Shown: positions 41,563 through 52,855 of the stretch, one piece after another
How positions within the stretch are numbered: position 1 is the first letter of the stretch
How the letters are laid out: every line of letters begins with the position of its first letter
DNA from: Lucinisca nassula
Lineage: Eukaryota; Mollusca; Bivalvia; Lucinida; Lucinidae
Direction of reading: 5' to 3'
Length of the DNA stretch: 64,000 bases
Assembly (NCBI GenBank): GCA_963580285.1
Contig: OY757017.1
Location: 111,943,245-112,007,244, forward strand
Notes under the pieces: generated by a model
Database searches by the model: none
Seen by the model: the letters and a program-made list of their open reading frames with translations, nothing else
Told to the model about the DNA's origin: nothing
Program-made: the position numbers and the translations under genes

Positions 41563-43968
41563 ACAAGAGGACCATGATGGCCCTGGATCGCTCACCTGAT
41601 CCATAGAGTAACAAGTGGGCCCCGGGGAGGGCCATTATTGACCCCAGGGTTATAATGTGCATAATGTTGAGGGAGGTCTAAAAAGGTGAAGCTTCATACC
41701 AAATATCAACAAAGGCTATAATTTGAACAATCTTGGCAAAGGTCCACTAGATGAAGCTACACAACAAATATCAAAGACCTGGGCCTTGCGGTTTCAGAGA
41801 AGAAGATTTTTTTAAAGATATTCTTTACATAAGCCTATGTAAAACCAAAATGGCCCCGGGGCGGGGGGATTTTTGGCCTCAGGGCTATAATTTAAACAAT
41901 CTTGATAGAGGTCCACTAGATGAAGCTTCACACCAAATATCAAAGACCTGGGCCTTGTTGTTTCAGAGAAGAAGATTTTCAAAGATTATCTCTATTATAA
42001 GTCTATGTAAAACCAAAGGGCCCTGGGGCGGGGGCATTTGTGGCCCCAGGGCTATAATTTGAACAATCTAGGTAGAGGTCCACTAGCTGAAGCTTCATAC
42101 TAAATGTCAAAGACCTAGGCCTTGTGGTTTCAGAGTAGAAGATTTTTCAAGATTTTCCCTATACCAAAGGCCCCAGGAGCGGGGGCATTTTTGGCCCCAG
42201 GGCTATAATTTGAACAGTCTTGGTAGGGGTCCACTAGATGAAGCTTCATACCAAATAGCAAAGACCTGGGCCCTGCAGTTTCAGAGAAGAAGATTTTTAA
42301 AGATTTTCCCAATATATTAAGCCCATGTAAAACCAAAGGGCCCTGGGGCGGGGGCATTTTTGGCCCCAGCACTATAATTTGAACATTCTTGGTAGGGGTC
42401 CACTAAATGAAGCTTCATACCAAATATCAAAGACCTGGGCCTTGCGGTTTCAGAGAAGAAGATTTTTAAAGGTTTTCCATATATAAGCCTATGTAAAACC
42501 AAAGGGCCCCGGGGCGGGGGCATTTTTGGCCCCAGCACTTTAATTTGAACAATCTTGGTAGGGGTCCATAAGATGAAGATTAATACCAAATATCAAAGAC
42601 CTGGGCCTTGCAGTTTCAGAGAAGAAGATTTTTAAAGATTTTTCCTATATAAGCCCATGTAAAACCAAAGGGCCCCGGGGGCGGAGGCATTTTTGGCCCC
42701 AGCACTATAATTTGAACAATCTTGGTAGGGGTCCACTAGATGAAGCTTCGTACCAAATATCAAAGACCTGGGCCTTGCGGTTTCAGAGAAGAAGATTTTT
42801 AAAGATTTTCCCTACATAAGCCTATGTAAAACCAAAGGGCCCCGTGGCGGGGGCATCTTTGGCCCCAGCACTATAATTTGAACAATCTTGGTAGGGTTCC
42901 AACAGATGAAGATTCATACCAAATAGCAAAGACCTTGGCCTTGTAGTTTCAGAGAAGAAGATTTTTAAAGATTTTCCCTATATAAGCCCATGTAAAACCA
43001 AAGGGCCCCGGGGTGGGGGAATTTTTGGCCCCAGCACTATAATTTGAACAATCTTGGTAGGGGTCCACTAGATGAAGCTTCATACCAAATATCAAAGACC
43101 TGGGCCTTGCAGTTTCAGAAAAGAAGATTTTTTAAGTTTTCGGTGAAAAAAATCTATTTTTGGCTCCTGTGACCTATATGTGCAACGGACCGGAACGATT
43201 TGAACAACTTTGAAAGGGGACCACCTAAGGATCATTCCTGTGAAGTTTGGTCAAAATCCGCTCAGCGGTTTAGGAGGAGATGTCGTTTGAAGAAATTGTT
43301 TACGCACGCATGGACCCACATTTTGGGTTTGTGTGGCTGCACCTGTCCATATTTTATGGGGCTAAAATTTTTATGTGGCTAACGGTTTATGTGGCTATAA
43401 GACACACAAATCTGTACATCTAATGTGGCTAGCCACACAAACTTTGGACATCAGCCACATAAAGGCTGTCTGTACGAAACCGTCTTTGTCTAAACTTATG
43501 TGGCTACCAGAGGTTGTGATATCTAGCCCTCTAAAGGTAGAACAGAACTTTCTTTATAGTGCACTGATACATCTTATGGGTCTAGCTCCTCACATAGAGG
43601 GACTTTTTCCTACTGCAGCATTCAGCCCCAGGACAGCCAGTTAAATTTATGTGGCTCAGCCCCATAATCTCAAAGTTTAGCCTTATAATCCTGGACATCC
43701 ATGTCCAAGGATGTCCAAGGTGATGGACATAAATTTATGTGTCTTTTTTTTATTTGATTTTTCTAGTCCCCCTGAACCCCTCTGTACTAACAGAAAAATG
43801 GGTTTGTGAGGCTAGCCACACAAACCCATTTTGCCACACAAAACCCTTCTGTACCTAAAAGAAGCCACATAAACCCATTTTGTAAGAATGCACGCACGGA
43901 CGCACGACGGACGACGGACAAAAAGTGATCCCAAAAGCTCACCTCGTCACTACGTGACGGTTAGCTAA
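41563..43968 (+). repeat. Tandem-repeat element TRE-3, ~167-bp unit
   Basis: Opens with the hairpin AGGACCATGATGGCCCT and GCTCACCTGATCC; about nine units with GGGGGCATTTTTGGCCCCAG, 'tttgaacaatcttggtag' and GGTTTCAGAGAAGAAGATTT; then a unique part ('gacctatatgtgcaacggaccgg') and the closing hairpin CGTCACTACGTGACGGTTAG, ending CTAA. The layout recalls bivalve 'pearl'-type or Helitron-like elements with internal satellites. A 570-bp insert (43316-43886) lies near its 3' end. Confidence 0.8.
43316..43886. mobile_element. Insert built from ATGTGGCT words
   Basis: Absent from the homologous place in TRE-4. Its ends are inverted (ACATTTTGGGTTTGTGTGGC and the inverse of AGCCACATAAACCCATTTTG). TTATGTGGCT or AGCCACATAA-like words recur about ten times in both orientations. 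The small frames across it are not genes. Confidence 0.65.
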
Positions 43969-46764
43969 ACAAGAGGGCCCAGAGGGCCCTGGTTCGCTCA
44001 CCTGATCCAATGTATAACAAGTGGGCCCTGGGCAGGGTCAATTTGGCCCCAGGGCTATAATTTGAACAATCTTGGTAGAGGTCCACAAGATGAAACTTCT
44101 TATCGAATATGAAAGACCTGGGCTTTCTGGTTTCAGAGAAGAAGATTTTAAAGGTTTACCCTGCATATAGAAGTCTATGTAAAACAAGATTTTCCCTATA
44201 TAAGTCTATGTTTAACCAAAGAGCCCTGGAGCGGGGGCATTTTGGCCCCAGGGCTATAATTTTAACAATCTTGGTAGAGGTCCACTAGCTGAAGCTTAAT
44301 AACAAATATCAAAGACCTAAGCCTTGTGTTTCAGAGAAGATGATTTTTAAAGATTTTCCCTATATAAGTCTATGTAAAACCAAAGGGCCACATGGCGGGG
44401 GCATTTTTGGTCTCAGGGTTTTTATTTGAACAATCTTTATAGAGGTCCACTAGCTGAAGCTTCATAACAAATATTGAAGACCTAAGCCTTGTGGTTTCAG
44501 AGAAGAAGATTTTTCAAGATTTTCCTTACATAAGTCTATGTAAAACCAAAGGGCCCCGGAGCGGGGGCATTTTTGGCCCCAGGGTTATAATTTGAACAAT
44601 CTTGGTAGAGGTCCACAAGATGAAGCTTCATACCAAATATCAAAGACCTGGGCCTTGAAGTTTCAGAGAAGAAGATTTTTCAAGATTATTCCTATATTTA
44701 AAGCCTATGTAAAACAAAAGGGCCCTGGTGCGGGGACATTTTTGGCCCCAGCACTATAATTTGAACAATCTTGGTAGGGATCCACCAGATGAAGCTTCAT
44801 ACCAAATATCAAAGACCTGGGCCTTCAGAGTAATAGAGTTTTCAAGATTTTCCCTATATAAGCCCATGTAAAACCAAAGGGCCCCATGCGGGGCCATTTT
44901 TAGCTCCAGCACTAAAATTTGAACAATCTTGGTAGGGGTCCACTAGATGAAGCTTCATACCAAATATCAAAGACCTGGGCCTTGCCGTTTCAGAGAAGAT
45001 TTTTAAAGATTTACCCTATATAAGCCCATGTAAAACCAAAGGGCCCCCGTGTGGGGGCATTTTTGGCCCCAGCACTAAAATTTGAACAATCTTGGTAGGG
45101 GTCCACTAGATGAAGCTTCATACCAAATATCAAAGACCTATCCCTTGCAGTTTCAGAGAAGAAGAGTTTTCAAGATTTTCCCTATATAAGCCCATGTAAA
45201 ACCAAAGGGCCCCTGTGTGGGGGCATTTTTAGCTCCAGCACTATAATTTGAACAATCTTGGTAGGGGTCCACTAGATAAAGCTTCATACCAAATATCAAA
45301 GACCTTTCCCTTGCAGTTTCAGAGAAGAAGATTTTTAAAGATTTTCCCTATATAAGCCCATGTAAAACCAAAGGGCCCCCGTGTGGGGGCATTTTTGGTC
45401 CCAGCACTAAAATTTGAACAATCTTGGTAGGGGTCCACTAGATGAAGCTTCATACCAAATATCAAAGACCTGGGCCTTGCGGTTTCAGAGAAGAAGATTT
45501 TTAAAGATTTTCCCTATATAAGCCCATGTAAAACCAAAGGGCCCCCGTGTGGGGGCATTTTTGGCCCGCGCACTATAATTTGAACAATCTTGGTAGGGGT
45601 CCACTAGATAAAGCTTCATACCAAATATCAAAGACCTATCCCTTGCAGTTTCAGAGAAGAAGATTTTTAAAGATTTTCCCTATATAAGCCCATGTAAAAC
45701 CAAAGGGCCCCTGTGCGGGGGCATTTTTAGCTCCAGCACTATAATTTGAAAAATCTTGGTAGGGGTCCACTAGATAAAGCTTCATACCAAATATCAAAGA
45801 CCTATCCCTTGCAGTTTCAGAGAAGAAGATTTTTAAAGATTTTCCCTATATAAGCCCATGTAAAACCAAAGGGCCCCCGTGTGGGGGTATTTTTGGCCCC
45901 AGCACTAAAATTTGAACAATCTTGGTAGGGGTCCACTAGATGAAGCTTCATACCAAATATCAAAGACCTGGGCCTTGCGGTTTCAGAGAAGAAGGTTTTT
46001 AAAGATTTTCCCTATATAAGCCCATGTAAAACCAAAGGGCCCCCGTGTGGGGGCATTTTTGGCCCCAGCACTAAAATTTGAACAATCTTGGTAGGGGTCC
46101 ACTAGATGAAGCTTCATACCAAATATCAAAGACCTGGGCCTTGCGGTTTCAGAGAAGAAGATTTTTCAAGATTTTCCCTATATAAGCCCATGTAAAACCA
46201 AAGGGCCCCCGTGCGGGGGCATTTTTAGCTCCAGCATTATAATTTGTACAATCTTGGTAGAGGTCCACTAGATGAAGCTTCATACCAAATATCAAAGACC
46301 TGGGCCTTGCGGTTTCAGAGAAGAAGATTTTTAAAGATTTTCCCTATATAAGCCCATGTAAAACCAAAGGGCCCCCGTGCGGGGGCATTTTTGGCCCCAG
46401 CACTATAATTTGAACAATCTTGGTAGGGGTCCACTAGATGAAGCTTCATACCAAATATCAAAGACCTGGGCCTTGCGGTTTCAGAGAAGAAGATTTTTTA
46501 AGTTTTTGGTGAAAAAAATCTATTTTTGGCTACTGTGACCTATATGTGCAACGGACCGGAACCATTTGAACAACTTTGAAAGGGGACCTCCTAAGGATCA
46601 TTCCTGTGAAGTTTGGTCAAAATCCGATCAGTGGTTTAGGAGGAGATGTCGTTTGAAGAAAAGTTTACGGACGCACGGCCGCACGCACGGATGCACGCAC
46701 GACGGACGACGGACAAAAAGTGATCCCAAAAGCTCACCTTGTCACTACGTGACAGGTGAGCTAA
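43969..46764 (+). repeat. Tandem-repeat element TRE-4, ~165-bp unit
   Basis: Abuts TRE-3 directly, same orientation and same ends (AGGGCCCAGAGGGCCCT at the start, CACTACGTGACAGGTGAGCT at the end). About 14-15 units. Units from 44735 onward are much more alike than the first ones, pointing to recent internal amplification. Confidence 0.85.
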
Positions 46765-46835
46765 AAACAAATGCATAAACCAATAACCAAACGATTCTGT
46801 ATGCAGAGTCTGGCTGACAAGGAAGGAATCATATT

Positions 46836-47035
46836 CTAATCCTTCTCTTGCTAAATATTCATTTTAGCCACACCCATCTCTGTCTTTGAACCAATCTGAT
46901 TACTTGATGTAATTTATTCCTACAAATCCATAAACTGAATGTCAAACAATGTAGATCCTGATCAGATGGCTTCTTCTCTGGATCTACACTGTTTGCAAAG
47001 ATAGGGGTTGTCGTGAACAGCAAGATAAGGGCTAA
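46836..47035 (+). mobile_element. P1 MITE at a CTAA site
   Basis: CTAA on both sides instead of TTAA; ends TCCTTCTCTTGCT / AGCAAGATAAGGG; core hairpin centre deleted. Confidence 0.75.
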
Positions 47036-47234
47036 GGTGTTTTTAGACTGATTTGCCCCTTCTGAATAATAGTTTGTTGAATGCACAACAATGTGTATCT
47101 GCAGACACCCTTTCAATTGCTGCAGCCAATAAATATTATCAAAGAAAAACTGATGATATTGAATATGTATATATTCTACATCAATAGGTTGCTAATATAT
47201 ATGTTACTTCATTCTTCAAACATCTGTGACATAT

Positions 47235-47310
47235 TTCGGTGGCTATGCAAACAGTGTAGACCCAGATCAAACTGCTCCTGAAGAAGCAGTCTGATCTGGG
47301 TCTGAACTCT
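47235..47310. repeat. Isolated hairpin core
   Basis: GCAAACAGTGTAGACCCAGA to GCTCCTGAAGAAGC and back, with no recognised family flanks. Confidence 0.7.
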
Positions 47311-47407
47311 TTACTGTATTATCAATTCTGGAAGATTACTGAACTGCAAAAAAAAACATCTTTAAATTTTTGGTTTAGGGTTGAAGATGTTCTGAGCATA
47401 TATATGC

Positions 47408-47773
47408 CGTAGTCGAAATAGGAATTTAGCCAGATCTGGAATCTGACTTAGGCCAAATAGGATTTCTTATTTGGTGTAAGCAGAAACTGGATCTGGCTAA
47501 AATATTATTTAGTTTAGCCAGATTCTGGATCTGGCTAAACTTGAATTCTTATTTGGCTAGGCAGATTCTGTATCTGGCTAAGCTGGTCAGACCAAATAGG
47601 AATCTTGGTTTGCTGGTATCACACCTTGATATTGATAAATTAACTTCAATAAGAGTTTACTTTTTTTAGTTAAGGTGCATTTATGGTTAAATAATAAAAT
47701 AAAAAAAACTGTTAAGAATTCCTATTAGGCCTAGGCAGATTCCAGATCTGGATAAATTCCTATTTGGACTATG
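47408..47773. mobile_element. TIR element built from AGCCAGATC words
   Basis: The outer 38 bp are inverted repeats with few mismatches (AAATAGGAATTTAGCCAGAT at the left, inverse of ATCTGGATAAATTCCTATTT at the right). Inside, GCCAGATYCTGG, GGATCTGGCTAAA and CTTATTTGG recur in both orientations. Confidence 0.65.
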
Positions 47774-47806
47774 ACAGGTACATATTTAGAGAAATTAGGT
47801 CTGTTT

Positions 47807-49325
47807 AGCTCGCCTGTACGAAGTACATGGAGAGCTATTGTTGTCAACCCGGATGGCGTGCGTGTGCATGTGCGTGTGCGTTTGCGTTCCTGTCACACTG
47901 CGTTAAAGTTTTTCAAATGCTTATATCTCAACAGTCACTCATTACAGACCACTCATATTTGGAACTTAAGTACCTGGGAGGGTCCTCTGATGTTCAAAGA
48001 GAACAGACCCCTGAGTTCATGCCCCAGGGTGGGGCTAGGGGTCAAAATCTAGAACAACTTTGTAATTCTGTGTTAAAGTTTTTGAAATGCTTATATCTCA
48101 ACAGTCACTCATCACAAAGCATTCATATTTACAACTTGGATACCTGGGATGTACTGAGATTCCAAGACAACACATCCCTGGGTTCATGCCTGGGAGTGGG
48201 GATGGGGTGGGGCTAGGGGTCAAAATCCAGGACACCTTTGTAATTTGTTGTATACCTTTCCATTATACTAACAAGTTATAGACACAATTGGTTATACATC
48301 AGTCAATCAAGTGACATTGGTTCAAGTGTAAAAGGGTGAAGGCCATGGTGACCTACATTTCACGGTCCAGTGATTTTGCCTTATATCTTGAAGTCTATTT
48401 GTTGGAGAAATGTCATACCTGGGATATTAGTTCCATGTGACTCCACGATTGACCTCAAAATATATCTAGGTCACTGTGACCTATATTTCATGGTTCAGCG
48501 ATTTTGCCTATTATCTCGAATACTATTTGATGTAGAAATGTCATACCTGGATTATTAGTTCCATGTGACCCAATAATTGACAGCAAAATATATCTAGGTC
48601 ATGGTGACCTACATTTCACGGTCCAGTGATTTTGTCTATTATCTTGAATACTATTTGATGGAGAAATGTTATACCTGGGTTATTAGTTGCATGTGACCCC
48701 ATTATTGACCTCAGAATATATCTAGGTCAGTATGACCTATATTTCATGGTTCAGTGATTTTGCCTATTATCTTGAATACTATTTGATAGAGAAATGTCAT
48801 ACCTGGATTATTAGTTCCATGTGACCCGATAATCGCAAAATATATCCAGGTCAGTGTGACCTATATTTCATGGTTCAGTGATTTTGTCTATTATCTTGAA
48901 CACTATTTGATGGAGAAATGTCATACCTGGATTATTTATTACGTGTGACCCCATGATTGACCTTGAATTATATCTAGGTCAGTGTGTCCTATATTTCATG
49001 GTTCAGTGATTTTGCCTATTATCTTGAGTACGACTTGATGGAGAAATGTCTCACCTGGATTATTAGTTCCATGTGACCCGATGATTGACATAGAAATATA
49101 TCTAGGTCCTTGTGACCTATTTTCATGGTTCAATGATTTTGCCTTATAATTCAGACACAATTTGATTCTGAAATGTAATATCTGGAATATATGTTCCATA
49201 TGACCTGATTATTGATCTCAAATATATCAAGGTGAGTGTGACCTATATTTCATGGTTCATAAATTTTATCTTATATCTTGAAGTCGCGAAACAGGCGAGC
49301 TATGCTGTCATGCGACAGCTCTTGT
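47807..49325 (+). repeat. Tandem-repeat element TRE-5 with 128-bp array
   Basis: Bounded by AGCTCGCCTGT at the left and ACAGGCGAGCT plus a GCTGTCATGCGACAGC hairpin at the right. Two units of about 170 bp (47890-48230) are followed by eight units of 128 bp (48340-49280). Each of the latter holds one AGGTCAnnnTGACCT palindrome. Confidence 0.85.
48340..49244. promoter_or_regulatory. Eight ERE-like palindromes in tandem
   Basis: AGGTCAnnnTGACCT starts at 48340, 48468, 48596, 48724, 48848, 48976, 49104 and 49230. Those at 48468, 48596, 48724 and 48848 are perfect; the others have one mismatch. This is the oestrogen receptor consensus (inverted repeat, 3-nt spacer). Function is untested. Confidence 0.6.
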
Positions 49326-49840
49326 TCTACTTGTAAGCATCACAATAAAATCTACAATCTATAATGTACCATATTCAACCCACTAACTGCACAGTGTGCT
49401 TAATCTGATAATCCATAAATCAATCAATGTGTGTGCGTGTTTGAGTTTTAGTCCCACCAACAGCTAAATAGACCTATACCCTTAAGATGTCATAAATGTA
49501 AACAAAGTTGCATTGTGGGATCGATTGGGGGAAATATAGCGTGTTTTGAGAATGGCAGAGGGATCAACTTGCCTCATGATGGGTATCTGTAGCCCATGTT
49601 TGGGTTTCCTCACAGCTAGGGATTATGCATCTTTGTGTTTCCTTCCCTTTGTAATTTGGCCGTATTTAAGATTTGGACCATCTGCTCTACTAACCGCAAG
49701 AAAACTATACTGACACTTATTATCTGTGGGTTTACCCGGAGTGTGCCTACATTGTAGCTGGGGATCTTGACCCATACAGTTTTATTTTTTAAAATCCATC
49801 ATTTATCAATAAATTCCACAAAAATGATTACTGTATTGTA

Positions 49841-50229
49841 AGACTAGCACGATACATCTGAAAATCGATTAATCAATCGATAAATTCCACAAGAATGATT
49901 CTCACTTTTATCAGTACTGATTTGCTTGTAATTGATTATTTGATATGTGCAATTTACTACCCAAAGTTGTGACTACAATAGCTGTATCAGTGCCAAACAG
50001 TGCAGATCCTGATGAGACGCCACATTTTCGACATCTCATCTGGGTCTACACTGTTCGCTCAGGCCTGCCTGTTCAAATATTGTAACTTACGGTAAAGTAC
50101 AACAGCAGGCTCAGACAAAGCCAGACAGGTAAAATTATTATCAAATCTTCAGTGATTACTTATCGATTATCAATCACAATGTCAGGACTGATGATTGATT
50201 ATCTTTTCAGCTCCAATTAGCCAGAGCCC
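49841..50229 (+). mobile_element. E5 element with 7-bp flanking repeat
   Basis: Body, core hairpin (49990-50055) and the end AATTAGCCAGAGCCC. Flanked by TATTGTA (49834-49840 and 50230-50236). Confidence 0.75.
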
Positions 50230-50269
50230 TATTGTAGCTAATTTGCTTATAACTAATTATTTGATTTTT

Positions 50270-51226
50270 GTGTCTGTTACATTACCATATTTTAGAATGA
50301 CCTTGACCTTGTACTCATCTATTTCTTTTACTCATTTTGCTAACTGCATTTACAAATTTTCAGAACATAGGCTGCAATGGTTTCTGAAAATTACATGGTT
50401 TTGACTTTTTCATACAAAAGCCTATGCAACCATAGTTGTTGACTATGTTGACTATGGCCTGAAATAGGCCAAGATCATCCAAGGGTCATCATTCAAGAAC
50501 AAATTATGAATGAATACATACCAAGTTTCATGATTATTAGCGAGCCAACTGGTTCCGGAGTAGAAGATTTCTGAAAGCTTTTAATCTTGAGCATGGCGGC
50601 ATATTGTTTTTGTGACCAAACTGATATTAATTTATTTTAAATTCCTTGTTCCTCAAAGCTTTCATGTGAAATTTGGTTACAAATGGCCCAGTGGTTTCTG
50701 AGACAAACAAGTTTTAATTTTCATATCTGATTGACTCTGGCCAGTTTGGGCCAAGGTCAAGGAATGGCCTTGACTTTGAATACTCATGTAATGTCATTTA
50801 CTCATTATGTTCACTGCTACTAATACTTTTCAGATCACAGGCTGCATTAGTTTCTGAGAAATAGATGGATATATTTTTTTCCCCATATAAAAGAATATGC
50901 AACCAAATTTGACCTTGGCATAAAATAGGCCAAGGTCATCCAGGGGTCATCATTTGAACAAACTATTATGATTGGCTCAAGTCCCCAATGCTACATAACA
51001 GGTTTCATGACAATCAACCCACTCCAGGTTCCAGAGAAGAAGATTTTTGAAGGGTTTTTACCATATAATCGGGAAAGTAGCCATCTTGGTCATGTGACCG
51101 GAACCCCCTGAACAAACTTTCATTGATTCGCCAAATGAAATTTGACTTCAATCGGCACAGTGGTTTCAGAGGAGAACAGACAGACAAATGACAGATGATG
51201 AGCCCTTGGCTCAGGTGAGCTAACAA
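50270..51226 (+). repeat. Tandem-repeat element TRE-6
   Basis: Two diverged units of about 490 bp ('actcattttgctaactgc', 'cagaacataggctgcaatggtttctgaaaa'; again near 50795) and an end GAGCCCTTGGCTCAGGTGAG, CTAA, as in TRE-3 and TRE-4. Confidence 0.6.
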
Positions 51227-51383
51227 GTATAAAACGGGTTGACAGACAAAATTTATATGTCACATGCATGTTTAATTCTTGGTGTGAAAACACGTTGAAT
51301 ATGGCACCATGGGATTGTATTGCATTGTTGTTTGGATATAACATGCTTGTGTAATTAATACGGTTTCTGCTATTGTTGTGTAA

Positions 51384-51621
51384 TTAACTCTTTTTCAACC
51401 AAATGGAATCTTCCATCTTATGTATATAGCACAAATCCATTTCAAAATTAAGGGGTAACAGTTTGTGTTCTCTTCAAATTTTATTAGGAACATGGCTGAA
51501 TTTTTTGTAAATAGTGTCGGCCCTGATCAGATGCCACATTCTGTGGCATCTGATCTGGGCCTGCACTGTTTGCCAATTACATGTTTTCCAACTTTTGGGG
51601 TTTCTGGAACAAACTGGATTG
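51384..51621 (+). mobile_element. P2 MITE
   Basis: TTAA-CTCTTTTTCAACCAAATGGA, P2 body, core hairpin 51505-51575, right end decayed. Confidence 0.75.
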
Positions 51622-51663
51622 ACAAAGCCATTACTTCTCCTAAGTAGTAAACCTTTGTTCTTA

Positions 51664-51996
51664 TACCGTATTCGCCCTAATTACCGCACATGCTCCTATA
51701 AGCGCACACCAAAGCTATTTTTGAAAAAGAAATGCATAAGCGCACACTTTACAGTAACCTCCCCCTGGAAGCTCATACAGTAAATCTATAAAAAAAAAAC
51801 TAACCGTTATTTCTTCAGCAGTGAAGGCAATGCTTGAGTATCCATTTCTGTCCCATTAAATATCAGTATGCATCAACTCGGAAGCTGTTGTGTTCATATC
51901 AAGTGTGCGCTAATTAGGTAGATTTTTCACCATGATTTTATGACATGATTTTGAAAAAATTAAGCGCACGGTGCGGTAATTAGGGCGAATACGGTA
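51664..51996. mobile_element. TA-flanked MITE M1, intact
   Basis: 333 bp with perfect 26-bp inverted ends (TACCGTATTCGCCCTAATTA and onward), TA on both sides. A TA duplication fits the Tc1/mariner-like group. Confidence 0.85.
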
Positions 51997-52056
51997 ATTA
52001 ATTTTCATCACGGGAACACACCTATATAATTTGGACCCCCTTGAACTCCACTATTA

Positions 52057-52313
52057 TATGGGCCCCGTCAAGCGATTTTGGTACTTATCGCCTATGCGAG
52101 CATCGCCTATGCGAGCAGCGAAGGTTCAGGCGAGCCTGCACATCCGCGCAGTCTCGCCAGAACCTTCGCTGCTCGCTCATACAAGCAGTGAATAAAGAGG
52201 AACCTTCAGACAGAAAGCCATATCCCTGGCCCCTTTGAACGGCTGGGCATGCGCAGTTAAAATTTGTCTTGACGGAATGCTAGAAGACACAAATTCGCTT
52301 GGCGGGGCTCATA
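52057..52313 (+). mobile_element. TA-flanked MITE M3, copy 3
   Basis: Ends TATGGGCCCCGTCAAGCG / CGCTTGGCGGGGCTCATA. 'atcgcctatgcgagca' is duplicated near 52086-52118. Confidence 0.85.
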
Positions 52314-52319
52314 TAGTAA

Positions 52320-52548
52320 AACTGGGGTTTACAGGGGTAAACATTATTTTTCTTATTTCTGCTCTAAAATAAAGATTGTGGTACTCGTTATCCGCCTCAA
52401 TGAGGCGGTTGTAACCAGCACCGACAACCTATGGTTGCAGTATAAATAAGAAAAATATTACTGAATTTCATTAGAACAGTAGCCATTTTGGTGGTGTGAA
52501 AAATGCACCGTGTTGCCAAGTGTGTCATCGTAATGCATGTATTTATCT
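52320..52548 (-). mobile_element. Foldback MITE FB-A, copy 2
   Basis: Reverse-complement match to 38-300 including flanks; central pair CCGCCTCAATGAGGCGG. Confidence 0.65.
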
Positions 52549-52566
52549 GTAGCAGGCCGACCGTGT

Positions 52567-52639
52567 GGCTCGGTAGCTCAGTCGGTAGAGTGTTCGCGCG
52601 GTATGCGAAAGGCCCTGGGTTCGAGTCCCGGTCGAGTCA
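52567..52639 (+). tRNA. tRNA-like sequence, decoding uncertain
   Basis: Folds as a complete 73-nt cloverleaf: acceptor GGCTCGG/TCGAGTC (two G-U), D arm GCTC/GAGT, anticodon stem TTCGC/GCGAA, variable AGGCC, T arm CTGGG/CCCGG with loop TTCGAGT, discriminator A. The anticodon loop GCGGTAT would place GGT (Thr) at 34-36, but position 33 is C instead of the invariant U and GGT is not a normal eukaryotic Thr anticodon. No intron or CCA. It is more likely a tRNA pseudogene or SINE head than a working tRNA. Confidence 0.5.
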
Positions 52640-52668
52640 TGTTCTTTTTCTAACCCTGTGACATATCC

Positions 52669-52855
52669 ATAACCCTTAAGATCACAAAAAAAACTCTAAA
52701 AATGTTGTCTTCTATGTCAGCTGCTGTGTCTTCTTGCAAGCAATTTTTTAAAGTATTTTTGCATAGGACCTGGGTCCATACTGTTTGCAACAATAAGTTT
52801 TAAAGTTACCAGCAGACAACGAAACAGACAAAAAATATTACAACTGGCATCTTAA
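52669..52855 (-). mobile_element. P3 MITE, degenerate
   Basis: ATAA-CCCTTAAGATC, 'aaaaatgttgtcttctatgtcagctgctg', core remnant, and 'ggcatcttaa'. Homologous in reverse to 53791-54035. It touches P2 at TTAA (52852-52855). Confidence 0.7.

Noticed and set aside
41751..42589. Frames of 80-103 codons in TRE-3
   Set aside because: They follow the 167-bp satellite unit on both strands and have no independent support.
48340..49280. CRISPR-like array
   Set aside because: The 128-bp units are contiguous diverged satellite monomers without spacers, in an animal genome.
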